Below, one piece after another: positions 20,300-32,883 of a DNA stretch of 64,000 nucleotides. The notes beneath the pieces are model-generated. The model was not told the origin of the DNA. It ran no database searches and saw only the letters and a list, made by a program, of their open reading frames with translations. The stretch comes from Excoecaria cochinchinensis (Eukaryota; Streptophyta; Magnoliopsida; Malpighiales; Euphorbiaceae). Both the position numbers and the translations under genes were made by a program. Within the stretch, counting starts at the first letter, position 1. Each line of letters opens with the position of its first letter. The stretch spans positions 83,272-147,271 of the forward strand of contig CANTUQ010000313.1 in the NCBI GenBank assembly GCA_947683425.1. Direction: 5' to 3'.

Positions 20300-23161
20300 C
20301 GGGTACCCCTAGGGAAATTCGTTGGATTCCGACGAAGGCAATTCTCGATGAGTTGTGACCGGCAAGCTTCCAGTAGCTATCCAAATCAAGTTTTCCCGAA
20401 TTATTGGACTCGGATTCGAAATTTCACCACTTTTTACGATTTTTCGATTCTGGTGATTTTCCCTACGGGTACCCCTAGTGAAATCCGTAAAAACTCATCG
20501 GATTCCGACGAAGCCAATTCTCGATGCGCTGTGACCGGCAAGCTTCCAGTAGCTATCCCAATCAAATATTCCCGAATTATTGCACTCGGATCCGAAATTT
20601 CACCACTTTTTACGATTTTTCGATTCTGGTGATTTTCACTAGGGGTACCCCTAGGGAAATTCGTCGGATTCCGACGAAGCCAATTATCGATGCGTTGTGA
20701 CCGGCAAGCGTCCAGTAGCTAACCCAATCAAGTTTTCCCGAATTATTGGGCTCGGATCCGAAATTTCACCACTTTTTACGATTTTTCGATTCTGGTGATT
20801 TTCCCTACGGGTACCCCTAGGGAAATTCGTCGGATTCCGACGAAGCCAATTCTCGATGCGTTGTGACCGGAAAGCTTCCAGTAGCTATCCCAATCAAGTT
20901 TTTCCGAATTATTGGACTCGGATCCGAAATTTCACCACTTTTTACGATTTTTCGATTCTGGTGATTTTCCCTAGGGGTACCCCTAGGGAAATCCGTAAAA
21001 ATTCGTCGGATTCCGACGATGCCAATTATCGATGCGTTGTGACCGGCAAGCTTCCAGTAGCTAACCCAATCAAGTTTTCCCGAATTATTGGACTCGGATC
21101 CGAAATTTCACCACTTTTTACGATTTTTCGATTCTGTTGATTTTCCCTACGGGTACCCCTAGGGAAATTCGTCGGATTCCGACGAAGGCAATTCTCGATG
21201 CGTTGTGACCGGCAAGCTTCCAGTAGCTATCCCAATCAAGTTTTCCCGAATTATTGGACTCGGATCCGAAATTTCACCACTTTTTACGATTTTTCGATTC
21301 TGGTGATTTTCCATAGGGGTACCCCTAGGGAAATTCGTCGGATTCCGACGAAGCCAATTCTCGATGCGTTGTGACCGGCAAGCTTCCAGTAGCTATCCCA
21401 ATTATGTTTTCCCGAATTATTGAACTCGGATCCGAAATTTCACCACTTTTTACGATTTTTCGATTCTGGTGATTTTCCCTAGGGGTACCCCTAGGGAAAT
21501 CCGTAAAAATTCGTCGGATTCCGACGAATCCAATTCTCGATGCGTTGTGACCGGCAAGCTTCCAGTAGCTATTGCAATCAAGTTTTCCCGAATTATTGGA
21601 CTCGGATCCGAAATTTCACCACTTTTTACGATTTTTCGATTCTGGTGATTTTCCCTAGGGATACCCCTAGGGAAATTCGTCGGATTCCGACGAAGGCAAT
21701 TCTCGATGCGTTGTGACCGGCAAGCTTCCAGTAGCTATCCCAATCATGTTTTCCCGAATTATTGGACTCGGATCCGAAATTTCACCACTTTTTACGATTT
21801 TTCGATTCTGGTGATTTTCCCTAGGGGTACCCCTAGGGAAATTCGTCGGATTCCGACGAAGGCAATTCTCGATGCGTTGTGACCGGCAAGCTTCCAGTAG
21901 CTATTCCAATCAAGTTTTCCCGAATTATTGGACTCGGATCCAAAATTTCACCACTTTTTACGATTTTTCGATTCTGGTGATTTTCACTAGGGGTACCCCT
22001 AGGGAAATTCGTCGGATTCCGACGAAGTCAATTATCGATGCGTTGTGACTGGCAAGCGTCCAGTAGCAAACCCAATCAAGTTTTCCCGAATTATTGGACT
22101 CGGATCCGAAATTTCACCACTTTTTACGATTTTTCGATTCTGGTGATTTTCCCTACGGGTAACCCTAGGGAAATTCGTCGGATTCCGACGAAGGCAATTC
22201 TCGATGCGTTGTGACCGGCAAGCTTCCAGTAGCTATCCCAATCAAGTTTTCCCAAATTATAGGACTCGAATCCGAAATTTCACCACTTTTTACGATTTTT
22301 TGATTATGGTGATTTTCCCTAGGGGTACTCCTAGGGAAATTCGTCGGATTCCGACGAAGCCAATTCTCGATGCGTTGTGACCGGCAAGCTTCCAGTAGCT
22401 ATCCCAATCAAGTTTTCCCAAATTATTGGACTCGGATCCGAAATTTCACCACTTTTTACGATTTTTCGATTCTGGTGATTTTCACTAGGGGTACACCTAG
22501 GGAAATTCGTCGGATTCCGACGAAGCCAATTCTCGATGCGTTGTGACCGGCAAGCGTCCAGTAGCTAACCCAATCAAGTTTTCCCGAATTATTGGACTCG
22601 GATCCGAAATTTTACCACTTTTTATGATTTTTCGATTCTGGTGATTTTCCCTACGGGTACCCCTAGGGAAATTCGTCGGATTCCGACGAAGGCAATTCTC
22701 GATGCGTTGTGACCGACAAGCTTCCAGTAGCTATCCCAATCAAGTTTTCCCGAATTATTGGACTCGGATCCGAAATTTCACCACTTTTTACGATTTTTCG
22801 ATTCTGGTGATTTTCCCTAGGGGTACCCCTGGGGAAATCCGTAAAAATTCGTCGGATTCCGACGAAGCCAATTCTCGATGCGTTGTGACCGGCAAGCTTA
22901 CAGTACCTATCCCAATCAAGTTTTCCCGAATTATTGGACTCGGATCCGAAATTTCACCGCTTTTTACGATTTTTCGATTCTGGTGATTTTCCCTAGAGGT
23001 ACCCCTAGGGAAATTCGTCGGATTCCGCCGAAGCCAATTCTCGATGCGTTGTGACCGGCAAGATTCCAGTAGCTATCCCAATCAAATTTTCCCGAATTAT
23101 TGGACTCGGATCCGAAATTTCACCACTTTTTACGATTTTTCGATTCTGGTGATTTTCCCTA
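20300..23161. repeat. Q block, 2862 bp, copy 2 (tandem duplicate)
   Basis: Collinear with copy 1. The one difference I noticed is CAATTATG near 21401 against CAATCATG in copy 1, so identity is very high. The joint lies at or just before position 20300: upstream sequence follows the P-preceding unit (TTCCGCCGAAGCC) and downstream sequence restarts at the Q beginning (ACGGGTACC, then TTCGTTGG). Confidence 0.93.
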
Positions 23162-24343
23162 GGGGTACCCCTAGGGAAATCCGTAAAAATTCGTCGGATT
23201 CCGACGAAGCTAATTCTCGATGCGTTGTGACCGGCAAGCTTCCAGTAGCTATCCCAATCAAGTTTTCCCGAATTATTGGACTCGAATCCGAAATTTCACG
23301 ACTTTTTACGATTTTTCGATTCTGGTGATTTTCCCTAGGGGTACCCGTTGGGAAATCCGTAAAAATTCGTCGGATTCCGACGAAGCCAATTATCGATGCG
23401 TTGTGACCAGCAAGCGTCCAGTAGCTAACCCAATCAAGTTTTCCCGAATTATTGGACTCAGATCCGAAATTTCACCACTTTTTACGATTTTTCGATTCTG
23501 GTGATTTTCCCTACGGGTAACCCTAGGGAAATTCGTCGAATTCCGACGAAGGCAATTCTCGATGCGTTGTGACCGGCAAGCTTCCAGTAGCTATCCCAAT
23601 CAAATTTTCCCGAATTATTGCACTCGAATCCGAAATTTCACCACTTTTTACGATTTTTCGATTCTAGTGATTTTCACTAGAGGTACCCCTAGGAAAATTC
23701 GTCGGATTCCGACGAAGCCAATTATCGATGCGTTGTGACCGGCAAGCGTCCAGTAGCTAACCCAATCAAGTTTTCCCGAATTATTGGACTCGGATCCGAA
23801 ATTTCACCACTTTTTACGATATTTCGATTCTGGTGATTTTCCCTACGGGTACCCCTAGGGAAATTCGTCGGATTCCGACGAAGGCAATTCTCGATGCGTT
23901 GTGACCGGCAAGTTTCCAGTAGCTATCCCAATCAAGTTTTCCCAAATTATTGGACTCGGATCCGAAATTTCACCACTTTTTACGATTTTTCGATTCTGGT
24001 GATTTTCCCTAGGGGTACCACTAGGGAAATTCGTCGGATTCCGACGAAGCCAATTCTCGATGCGTTGTGACCGGAAAGCTTCCAGTAGCTATCCCAATCA
24101 AGTTTTCCCGAATTATTGGACTCGGATCCGAAATTTCACCACTTTTTACGATTTTTCGATTCTGGTGATTTTCCCTAGTGGTACCCCTAGGGAAATTCGT
24201 CGGATTCCGACGAAACCAATTATTGATGCGTTGTGACCGGCAAGCGTCCAGTAGCTAACCCAATCAAGTTTTCCCGAATTATTGGACTCGGATCCGAAAT
24301 TTCACCACTTTTTACGATTTTTCGATTCTGGTGATTTTCCCTA
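23162..24343. repeat. P block, 1182 bp, copy 2
   Basis: Collinear with 16256-17437 at an offset of 6906 bp (41 monomers), but visibly more diverged than the Q pair. Differences include GTGACCAGC for GTGACCTGC, CCCTACGGGTAACC near 23509 for CCCTAGGGGTACCC, TCGTCGAATTCC near 23532, and CGATATTTCG near 23817. Confidence 0.9.
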
Positions 24344-25867
24344 CGGGTACCCCTAGGGAAATTCGTTGGATTCCGACGAAGGCAATTCTCGATGAGTTGT
24401 GACCGGCAAGCTTCCAGTAGCTATCCCAATCAAGTTTTCCCGAATTATTGGGCTCGGATTCGAAATTTCACCACTTTTTACGATTTTTCGATTCTGGTGA
24501 TTTTCCCTACGGGTACCCCTAGTGAAATCCGTAAAAACTCATCGGATTCCGACGAAGCCAATTCTCGATGCGTTGTGACCGGCAAGCTTCCAGTAGCTAT
24601 CCCAATCAAATATTCCCGAATTATTGCACTCGGATCCGAAATTTCACCACTTTTTACGATTTTTCGATTCTGGTGATTTTCACTAGGGGTACCCCTAGGG
24701 AAATTCGTCGGATTCCGACGAAGCCAATTATCGATGCGTTGTGACCGGCAAGCGTCCAGTAGCTAACCCAATCAAGTTTTCCCGAATTATTGGACTCGGA
24801 TCCGAAATTTCACCACTTTTTACGATTTTTCGATTCTGGTGATTTTCCCTACGGGTACCCATAGGGAAATTCGTCGGATTCCGACGAAACCAATTTTCGA
24901 TGCGTTGTGACCGGAAAGCTTCCAGTAGCTATCCGAATCAAGTTTTTCCGAATTATTGGACTCGGATCCGAAATTTCACCACTTTTTACGATTTTTCGAT
25001 TCTGGTGATTTTCCCTAGGGGTACCCCTAGGGAAATCCGTAAAAATTCGTCGGATTCCGACGATGCCAATTATCGATGCGTTGTGACCGGCAAGCTTCCA
25101 GTAGCTAACCCAATCAAGTTTTCCCGAATTATTGGACTCGGATCCGAAATTTCACCACTTTTTACGATTTTTCGATTCTGTTGATTTTCCCTACGGGTAC
25201 CCCTAGGGAAATTCGTCGGATTCCGACGAAGGCAATTCTCGATGCGTTGTGACCGGCAAGCTTCCAGTAGCTATCCCAATCAAGTTTTTCCGAATTATTG
25301 GACTCGGATCCGAAATTTCACCACTTTTTACGATTTTTCGATTCTGGTGATTTTCCATAGGGGTACCCCTAGGGAAATTCGTCGGATTCCGACGAAGCCA
25401 ATTCTCGATGCGTTGTGACCGGCAAGCTTCCAGTAGCTATCCCAATCATGTTTTCCCGAATTATTGAACTCGGATCCGAAATTTCACCACTTTTTACGAT
25501 TTTTCGATTCTGGTGATTTTCCCTAGGGGTACCCCTAGGGAAATCCGTAAAAATTCGTCGGATTCCGACGAATCCAATTCTCGATGCGTTGTGACCGGCA
25601 AGCTTCCAGTAGCTATTGCAATCAAGTTTTCCCGAATTATTGGACTCGGATCCGAAATTTCACCACTTTTTACGATTTTTCGATTCTGGTGATTTTCCCT
25701 AGGGATACCCCTAGGGAAATTCGTCGGATTTCGACGAAGGCAATTCTCGATGCGTTGTGACCGGCAAGCTTCCAGTAGCTATCCCAATCATGTTTTCCCG
25801 AATTATTGGACTCGGATCCGAAATTTCACCACTTTTTACGATTTTTCGATTCTGGTGATTTTCACTA
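24344..25867. repeat. Q block, partial copy 3 (9 monomers)
   Basis: It follows the Q order from its start (TTCGTTGG, GATGAGTTGTG, AAAAACTCATCGG, TTGATTTTCC, CAATCATG, GGGATACCCC) at an offset of 4044 bp from 20300. At 25868 one monomer is skipped and the order changes. Copy-specific changes include TACCCATAGGG near 24856 and ATCCGAATC near 24934. Confidence 0.88.
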
Positions 25868-27215
25868 GGGGTACCCCTAGGGAAATTCGTCGGATTCCGA
25901 CGAAGCCAATTATCGATGCGTTGTGACCGGCAAGCGTCCAGTAGCTAACCCAATCAAGTTTTCCCTAATTATTGGACTCGGATCCGAAATTTCACCACTT
26001 TTTACGACTTTTCGATTCTTGTGATTTTCCCTACGGGTACCCCTAGGGAAATTCGTCGGATTCCGACGAAGGCAATTCTCGATGCGTTGTGACCGGCAAG
26101 CTTCCAGTAGCTATCCCAATCAAGTTTTCCCGAATTATTGGACTCGGATCCGAAATTTCACCACTTTTTACGATTTTTCAATTCTGGTGATTTTCCCTAG
26201 GGGTACCCCTAGGGAAATCCGTAAAAATTCGTCGGATTCCGACGAAGCCAATTCTCGATGCGTTGTGACCGGCAAGCTTACAGTACCTATCCCAATCAAG
26301 TTTTCCCGAATTATTGGACTCGGATCCGAAATTTCACCACTTTTTACGATTTTTCAATTCTGGTGATTTTCCCTAGGGGTACCCCTAGGGAAATCCGTAA
26401 AAATTCGTCGGATTACGACGAAGCCAATTCTCGATGCGTTGTGACCGGAAAGCTTCCAGTAGCTAACCCAATCAAGTTTTCCCGAATTATTGGACTCGGA
26501 TCCGAAATTTCACCACTTTTTATAATTTTTCGATTCTGGTGATTTTCCCTAGGGGTACCCCTAGGGAAATTCGTCGGATTCCGACGAAGGCAATTATCGA
26601 TGCGTTGAGACCGGCAAGTTTCCAGTAGATATCCCAATAAAGTTTTCCCGAATTATTGGACTCGGATCCGAAATTTCACCACTTTTTACGATTTTTCGAT
26701 TCTGGTGATTTTCCCTAGGGGTACCCCTAGGGAAATTCGTCGGATTCCGACGAAGCCAATTATTGATGCGTTGTGACCGGCAAGCGTCCAGTAGCTAACC
26801 CAATCAAGTTTTCCCGAATTATTGGACTCGGATCCGAAATTTCACCACTTTTTACGATTTTTCGATTCTGGTGATTTTCCCTACGGGTACCCCTAGGGAA
26901 ATTCGTCGGATTCCGACGAAGGGAATTCTCGATGCGTTGTGACCGGCAAGCTTCCAGTAGCTATCCCAATCAAGTTTTCCCGAATTATTGGACTCGGATC
27001 CGAAATTTCACCACTTTTTACGATTTTTCGATTCTGGTGATTTTCCCTAGGGGTACCCCTAGGGAAATTCGTCGGATTCCGACGAAGCCAATTCTCGATG
27101 CGTTGTGACCGGCAACCTTCCAGTAGCTAACCCAATCAAGTTTTTCCGAATTATTGGACTCGGATCCGAAATTTCACCACTTTTTACGATTTTTCGATTC
27201 TGGTGATTTTCCCTA
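25868..27215. repeat. Transition block of eight monomers
   Basis: Six short and two long units. It mixes Q-like units (AATTATCGATGCG with AAGCGTCC, and the TTACAGTACC unit near 26278) with units that also appear at 29.6-30.3 kb, such as GCGTTGAGACC with AGTAGATATCCC near 26604. Confidence 0.8.
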
Positions 27216-28428
27216 GGGGTACCCCTAGGGAAATCCGTAAAAATTCGTCGGATTCCGACGAAGCCAATTCTCGATGCGTTGTAACCGGAAAGCTTCCAGT
27301 AGCTATCCCAATCAAGTTTTCCCGAATTATTGGACTCGGATCCGAAATTTCACCACTTTTTACGATTTTTTGATTCTGGTGATTTTCCCTAGGGGTACTC
27401 CTAGGGAAATCCGTAAAAATTCGTCGGATTCCGACGAAGCCAATTCTCGATGCGTTGTGACCGGCAAGCTTCCAGTAGCTATCCCAATCAATTTTTCCCG
27501 AATTATTGAACTCGGATCCTAAATTTCACCACTTTTTACGATTTTTTGATTCTGGTGATTTTCCCTAGGGGTACCCCTAGGGAAATCCGTAAAAATTCGT
27601 CGGATTCCGACGAAGCCAATTCTCGATGCGTTGTGACCGGCAAGCTTCCAGTAGCTATCCCAATCAAGTTTTCCCGAATTATTGAACTCGGATCCTAAAT
27701 TTCACCACTTTTTACGATTTTTCGATTCTGGTGATTTTCCCTAGGGGTACCCCTAGGGAAATCCTAGGGAAATTCGTCGGATTCCGACGAAGGCAATTCT
27801 CGATGCGTTGTGACCGGCAAGCTTCCAGTAGCTATTCCAATCAAGTTTTCCCGAATTATTGGACTCGGATCCGAAATTTCATCACTTTTTACGATTTTTC
27901 GATTCTGGTGATTTTCACTAGGGGTACCCCTAGGGAAATTCGTCGGATTCCGACGAAGCCAATTATCGATGCGTTGTGACCGGCAAGCGTCCAGTAGCTA
28001 ACCCAATCAAGTTTTCCCTAATTATTGGACTCGGATCCGAAATTTCACCACTTTTTACGATTTTTCGATTCTTGTGATTTTCCCTACGGGTACCCCTAGG
28101 GAAATTCGTCGGATTCCGACGAAGGCAATTCTCGATGCGTTGTGACCGGCAAGCTTCCAGTAGCTATCCCAATCAAGTTTTCCCGAATTATTGGACTCGG
28201 ATCCGAAATTTCACCACTTTTTACGATTTTTCAATTCTGGTGATTTTCCCTAGGGGTACCCCTAGGGAAATCCGTAAAAATTCGTCGGATTCCGACGAAG
28301 CCAATTCTTGATGCGTTGTGACCGGCAAGCTTACAGTACCTATCCCAATCAAGTTTTCCCGAATTATTGGACTCGGATCCGAAATTTCACCACTTTTTAC
28401 GATTTTTCAATTCTGGTGATTTTCCCTA
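27216..28428. repeat. 1213-bp higher-order repeat, copy 1 (7 monomers)
   Basis: Four long, two short and one unusual 177-bp unit (704 + 332 + 177 = 1213). Landmarks are GTTGTAACCGGAAAGC near 27280, GGATCCTAAATTTC near 27515, the 177-bp unit at 27744, TTCCCTAATTATTGG near 28015 and the TTACAGTACC unit near 28330. Confidence 0.92.
27744..27920. repeat. 177-bp monomer with 11-bp palindrome-arm duplication, copy 1
   Basis: After GGGGTACCCCTAGGGAAAT the sequence repeats CCTAGGGAAAT before continuing with TCGTCGG, an 11-bp direct duplication of the right palindrome arm. It occupies the place of the 10-bp long-form module but has a different sequence. Confidence 0.93.
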
Positions 28429-29641
28429 GGGGTACCCCTAGGGAAATCCGTAAAAATTCGTCGGATTCCGACGAAACCAATTCTCGATGCGTTGTAACCG
28501 GAAAGCTTCCAGTAGCTATCCCAATCAAGTTTTCCCGAATTATTGGACTCGGATCCGAAATTTCACCACTTTTTACGATTTTTTGATTCTGGTGATTTTC
28601 CCTAGGGGTACCCCTAGGGAAATCCGTAAAAATTCGTCGGATTCCGACGAAGCCAATTCTCGATGCGTTGTGACCGGCAAGCTTCTAGTAGCTATCCCAA
28701 TCAAGTTTTCCCGAATTATTGAACTCGGATCCTAAATTTCACCACTTTTTACGATTTTTTGATTCTGGTGATTTTCCCTAGGGGTACCCCTAGGGAAATC
28801 CGTAAAAATTCGTCGGATTCCGACGAAGCCAATTCTCGATGCGTTGTGACCGGCAAGCTTCCAGTAGCTAATCCAATCAAGTTTTCCCGAATTATTGAAC
28901 TCGGATCCTAAATTTCACCACTTTTTACGATTTTTCGATTCTGGTGATTTTCCCTAGGGGTACCCCTAGGGAAATCCTAGGGAAATTCGTCGGATTCCGA
29001 CGAAGGCAATTCTCGATGCGTTGTGACCGGCAAGCTTCCAGTAGCTATTCCAATCAAGTTTTCCCGAATTATTGGACTCGGATCCGAAATTTCACCACTT
29101 TTTACGATTTTTCGATTCTGGTGATTTTCACTAGGGGTACCCCTAGGAAAATTCGTCGGATTCCGACGAAGCCAATTATCGATGCGTTGTGACCGGTAAG
29201 CGTCCAGTAGCTAACCCAATCAAGTTTTCCCTAATTATTGGACTCGGATCCGAAATTTCACCACTTTTTACGATTTTTCGATTCTTGTGATTTTCCCTAC
29301 GGGTACCCCTAGGGAAATTCGTCGGATTCCGACGAAGGCAATTCTCGATGCGTTGTGACCGGCAAGCTTCCAGTAGCTATCCCAATCAAGTTTTCCCGAA
29401 TTATTGGACTCGGATCCGAAATTTCACCACTTTTTACGATTTTTCAATTCTGGTGATTTTCCCTAGGGGTAACCCTAGGGAAATCCGTAAAAATTCGTCG
29501 GATTCCGACGAAGCCAATTCTTGATGCGTTGTGACCGGCAAGCTTACAGTACCTATCCCAATCAAGTTTTCCAGAATTATTGGACTCGGATCCGAAATTT
29601 CACCACTTTTTACGATTTTTCAATTCTGGTGATTTTCCCTA
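28429..29641. repeat. 1213-bp higher-order repeat, copy 2 (7 monomers)
   Basis: The same unit order and the same 177-bp monomer, now at 28957. Differences from copy 1 include AGGGGTACCCC near 28609 against AGGGGTACTCC in copy 1, AGCTTCTAG near 28680, AGCTAATCC near 28866, CCTAGGAAAATTCG near 29142 and GGGGTAACCC near 29466. The pair is less uniform than the 2042- or 2862-bp pairs. Confidence 0.92.
28957..29133. repeat. 177-bp monomer with 11-bp palindrome-arm duplication, copy 2
   Basis: Same structure as the copy at 27744, exactly 1213 bp downstream, so it was carried by the higher-order duplication. Confidence 0.93.
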
Positions 29642-30326
29642 GGGGTACCCCTAGGGAAATCCGTAAAAATTCGTCGGATTCCGACGAAGCCAATTCTCGA
29701 TACGTTGTGACCGGCAAGCTTACAGTACCTATCCCAATCAAGTTTTCCCGAATTATTGGACTCGGATCCGAAATTTCACCACTTTTTACGATTTTTCAAT
29801 TCTGGTGATTTTCCCTAGGGGTACCCCTAGGGAAATCCGTAAAAATTCGTCGGATTCCGACGAAGCCAATTCTCGATGCGTTGTGACCGGCAAGCTTCCA
29901 GTAGCTAACCCAATCAAGTTTTCCCGAATTATTGGACTCGGATCCGAAATTTCACCACTTTTTATGATTTTTCGATTCTGGTGATTTTCCCTAGGGGTAC
30001 CCCTAGGGAAATTCGTCGGATTCCGACGAAGGCAATTATCGATGCGTTGAGACCGGCAAGTTTCCAGTAGATATCCCAATCAAGTTTTTCCCGAATTATT
30101 GGACTCGGATCCGAAATTTCACCACTTTTTACGATTTTTCGATTCTGGTGATTTTCCCTAGGGGTACCCCTAGGGAAATTCGTCGGATTCCGACGAAGCC
30201 AATTATTGATGCGTTGTGACCGGCAAGCGTCCAGTAGCTAACCCAATCAAGTTTTCCCGAATTATTGGACTCGGATCCGAAATTTAACCACTTTTTACGA
30301 TTTTTCGATTCTGGTGATTTTCCCTA

Positions 30327-30488
30327 CGGGTACCCCTAGGGAAATTCGTCGGATTCCGACGAAGACAATTCTCGATGCGTTGTGACCGGCAAGTTTCCAG
30401 TAGCCATCCCAATCAAGTTTTCCCGAATTATTGGACTCGGATTCGATCACCACTTTTTACGATTTTTCGATTCTGGTGATTTTCCCTA
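30327..30488. repeat. 162-bp monomer with a 4-bp deletion in the BamHI segment
   Basis: The unit reads GGATTCGATCACCACTT where the consensus is GGATCCGAAATTTCACCACTT. Four bases are missing, which destroys both the BamHI site and the GAAATTTC palindrome. The neighbours carry a 1-bp insertion (AAGTTTTTCCCG near 30081) and a 1-bp deletion (CGAAATTCACC near 30608). Confidence 0.9.
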
Positions 30489-32725
30489 GGGGTACCCCTA
30501 GGGAAATTCGTCGGATTCCGACGAAGCCAATTCTCGATGCGTTGTGACCGGCAAGCATCCAGTAGCTATACCAATCAAGTATTCCCGAATTATTTGACTC
30601 GGATCCGAAATTCACCACTTTTTACGATTTTTCGATTCTGGTGATTTTCCCTAGGGGTACCCCTAGGGAAATCCGTAAAAATTCGTCGGATTCCGACGAA
30701 GCCAATTCTCGATGCGTTTTGACCGGCAAGCTTCCAGTAGCTATCCCAATAAAGTTTTCCCGAATTATTGGACTCGAATCCGATATTTCACCACTTTTTA
30801 CGATTTTTCGATTCTGGTGATTTTCCCTAGTGGTACCCCTAGGGAAATCCGTAAAAATTCGTCGGATTCCGACGAAGCCAATTCTCGATGCGTTGTGACC
30901 GGCAAGCTTCCAGTAGCTATCCCAATCAAGTTTTCCCGAATTATTGGACTCGGATCCGAAATTTAACCACTTTTTACGATTTTTCGATTCTGGTGATTTT
31001 CCCTATGGGTACCCCTAGGGAAATTCGTCGGATTCCGACGAAGGCAATTCTCGATGCGTTGTGACCGGCAAGCTTCCAGTAGCTATCCCAATCAAGTTTT
31101 CCCGAATTATTGGACTCGGATCCGAAATTTCACCACTTTTTACGATTTTTCGATTCTGGTGATTTTCCCTAGGGGTTCCCCTAGGGAAATCCGTAAAAAT
31201 TCGTCGGATTCCGACGAAGCCAATTCTCGATGCGTTGTGACCGGCAAGCTTCCAGTAGCTATCCCAATCAAGTATTCCCGAATTATTGGACTCGGATCCG
31301 AAATTTCACCACTTTTTACGATTTTTCGATTCTGGTGATTTTCCCTAGGGGTACCCCTAGGGAAATTCGTCGGATTTTGACGAAGCCAATTCTCGATGCG
31401 TTGTGACCAGCAAGCTTCCAATAGCTATCCCAATCAAGTTTTCCCGAATTATTTGACTCGGATCCGAAATTTCACCACTTTTTGCGATTTTTCGATTCTG
31501 GTGATTTTCCCTAGGGGTACCCCTAGCGAAATCCGTAAAAATTCGTCGGATTCCGACGAAGCCAATTCTTGATGCGTTGTGACCAGCAAGCTTCCAGTAG
31601 CTATCCCAATCAAGTTTTCCCGAATTATTAGACTCGGATCAGAAATTTCACCACTTTTTACGATTTTTCGATTCTGGTGATTTTCCCTAGGGGTACCCCT
31701 AGGGAAATTCGTCGGATTTCGACGAAGCCAATTCTCGATGCGTTGTGACCGGCAAGCTTCCACTAGCTATCCCAATCAAGTTTTCCCGAATTATTGGACT
31801 CGGATCCGAAATTTCACCACTTTTTACGATTTTTCGATTCTGGTGATTTTCCCTAGGGGTACCCCTAGGGAAATCCGTAAAAATTCGTCGGATTCCGATG
31901 AAGGCAATTCTCGATGCGTTGTGACCGACAAGCTTCCAGTAGCTATCCCAATCAAGTTTTCCCGAATTATTGGACTCGGATCCGAAATTTCACCACTTTT
32001 TACGATTTTTCGATTCTGGTGATTTTCCCTAGGGGTACCCCTAGGGAAATTCGTCGGATTTCGACGAAGCCAATTCTCGATGCGTTGTGACCGGCAAGCT
32101 TCCAGTAGCTATCCCAATCAAGTTTTCCCGAATTTTTGGACTCGGATCCGAAATTTCACCACTTTTTACGATTTTTCGATTCTGGTGATTTTCCCTAGGG
32201 GTACCCCTAAGGAAATCCGTAAAAATTCGTCAGATTCCGACGAAGCTAATTCTCGATGCATTTTAACCGGCAAGCTTCCAGTAGCTATCCCAATCAAGTT
32301 TTCCCGAATTATTGGACTCGAATCCGATATTTCACCACTTTTTACGATTTTTCGATTCTGGTGATTTTCCCTAGTGGTACCCCTAGGGAAATCCGTAAAA
32401 ATTCGTCGGATTCCGACGAAGCCAATTCTCGATGCGTTGTGACCGACAAGCTTCCAGTAGCTATCCCAATCAAGTTTTCCAGAATTATTGGACTCGGATC
32501 CGAAATTTCACCACTTTTTACGATTTTTCGATTCTGGTGATTTTCCCTAGGGGTACCCCTAGGGAAATCCGTAAAAAATCGTCGGATTCCGACGAAGCCA
32601 ATTCTCGATGCGTTGTGACCAGCAAGCTTCCAGTAACTATCCCAATCAAGTTTTCCCGAATTATTGGACTCGGATCCGAAATTTCACCACTTTTTACGAT
32701 TTTTCGATTCTGGTGATTTTCCCTA

Positions 32726-32883
32726 GGGGTACCCCTAGGGAAATTCGTCGGATTTCGACGAAGCTAATTCTCGATGCGTTTTGACTGGCAAGCTTCCATT
32801 AGCTATCCCAATCAAGTTTTCCCGAATTATTGGACTCGGATCCGAAATTTCACCACTTTTTGCGATTTTTCGATTCTTCCCTA
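32726..32883. repeat. 158-bp monomer with an 8-bp deletion, copy 1
   Basis: TTTTTCGATTCTTCCCTAGG replaces TTTTTCGATTCTGGTGATTTTCCCTAGG cut by 8 bp; the TGGTGA arm is gone. The same unit carries TTTTTGCGATT. Confidence 0.92.

Larger units (their letters stand above)
29642..32883. repeat. Mixed block spanning the left/right domain change
   Basis: Nineteen units, ten of them long. Its left part (to about 30.3 kb) has the variants typical of 9-30 kb: AAGCGTCC, AATTATTGATGCG and CCCTACGGGTACC, the last seen at 30327. Its right part has those of 31-38 kb: GGATTTCGACG, CCGACAAGC, TTTTTGCGATT and AGTGGTACC. Irregular units of 167, 162 and 165 bp occur between 29994 and 30653. After 30654 long units predominate. 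Confidence 0.83.
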
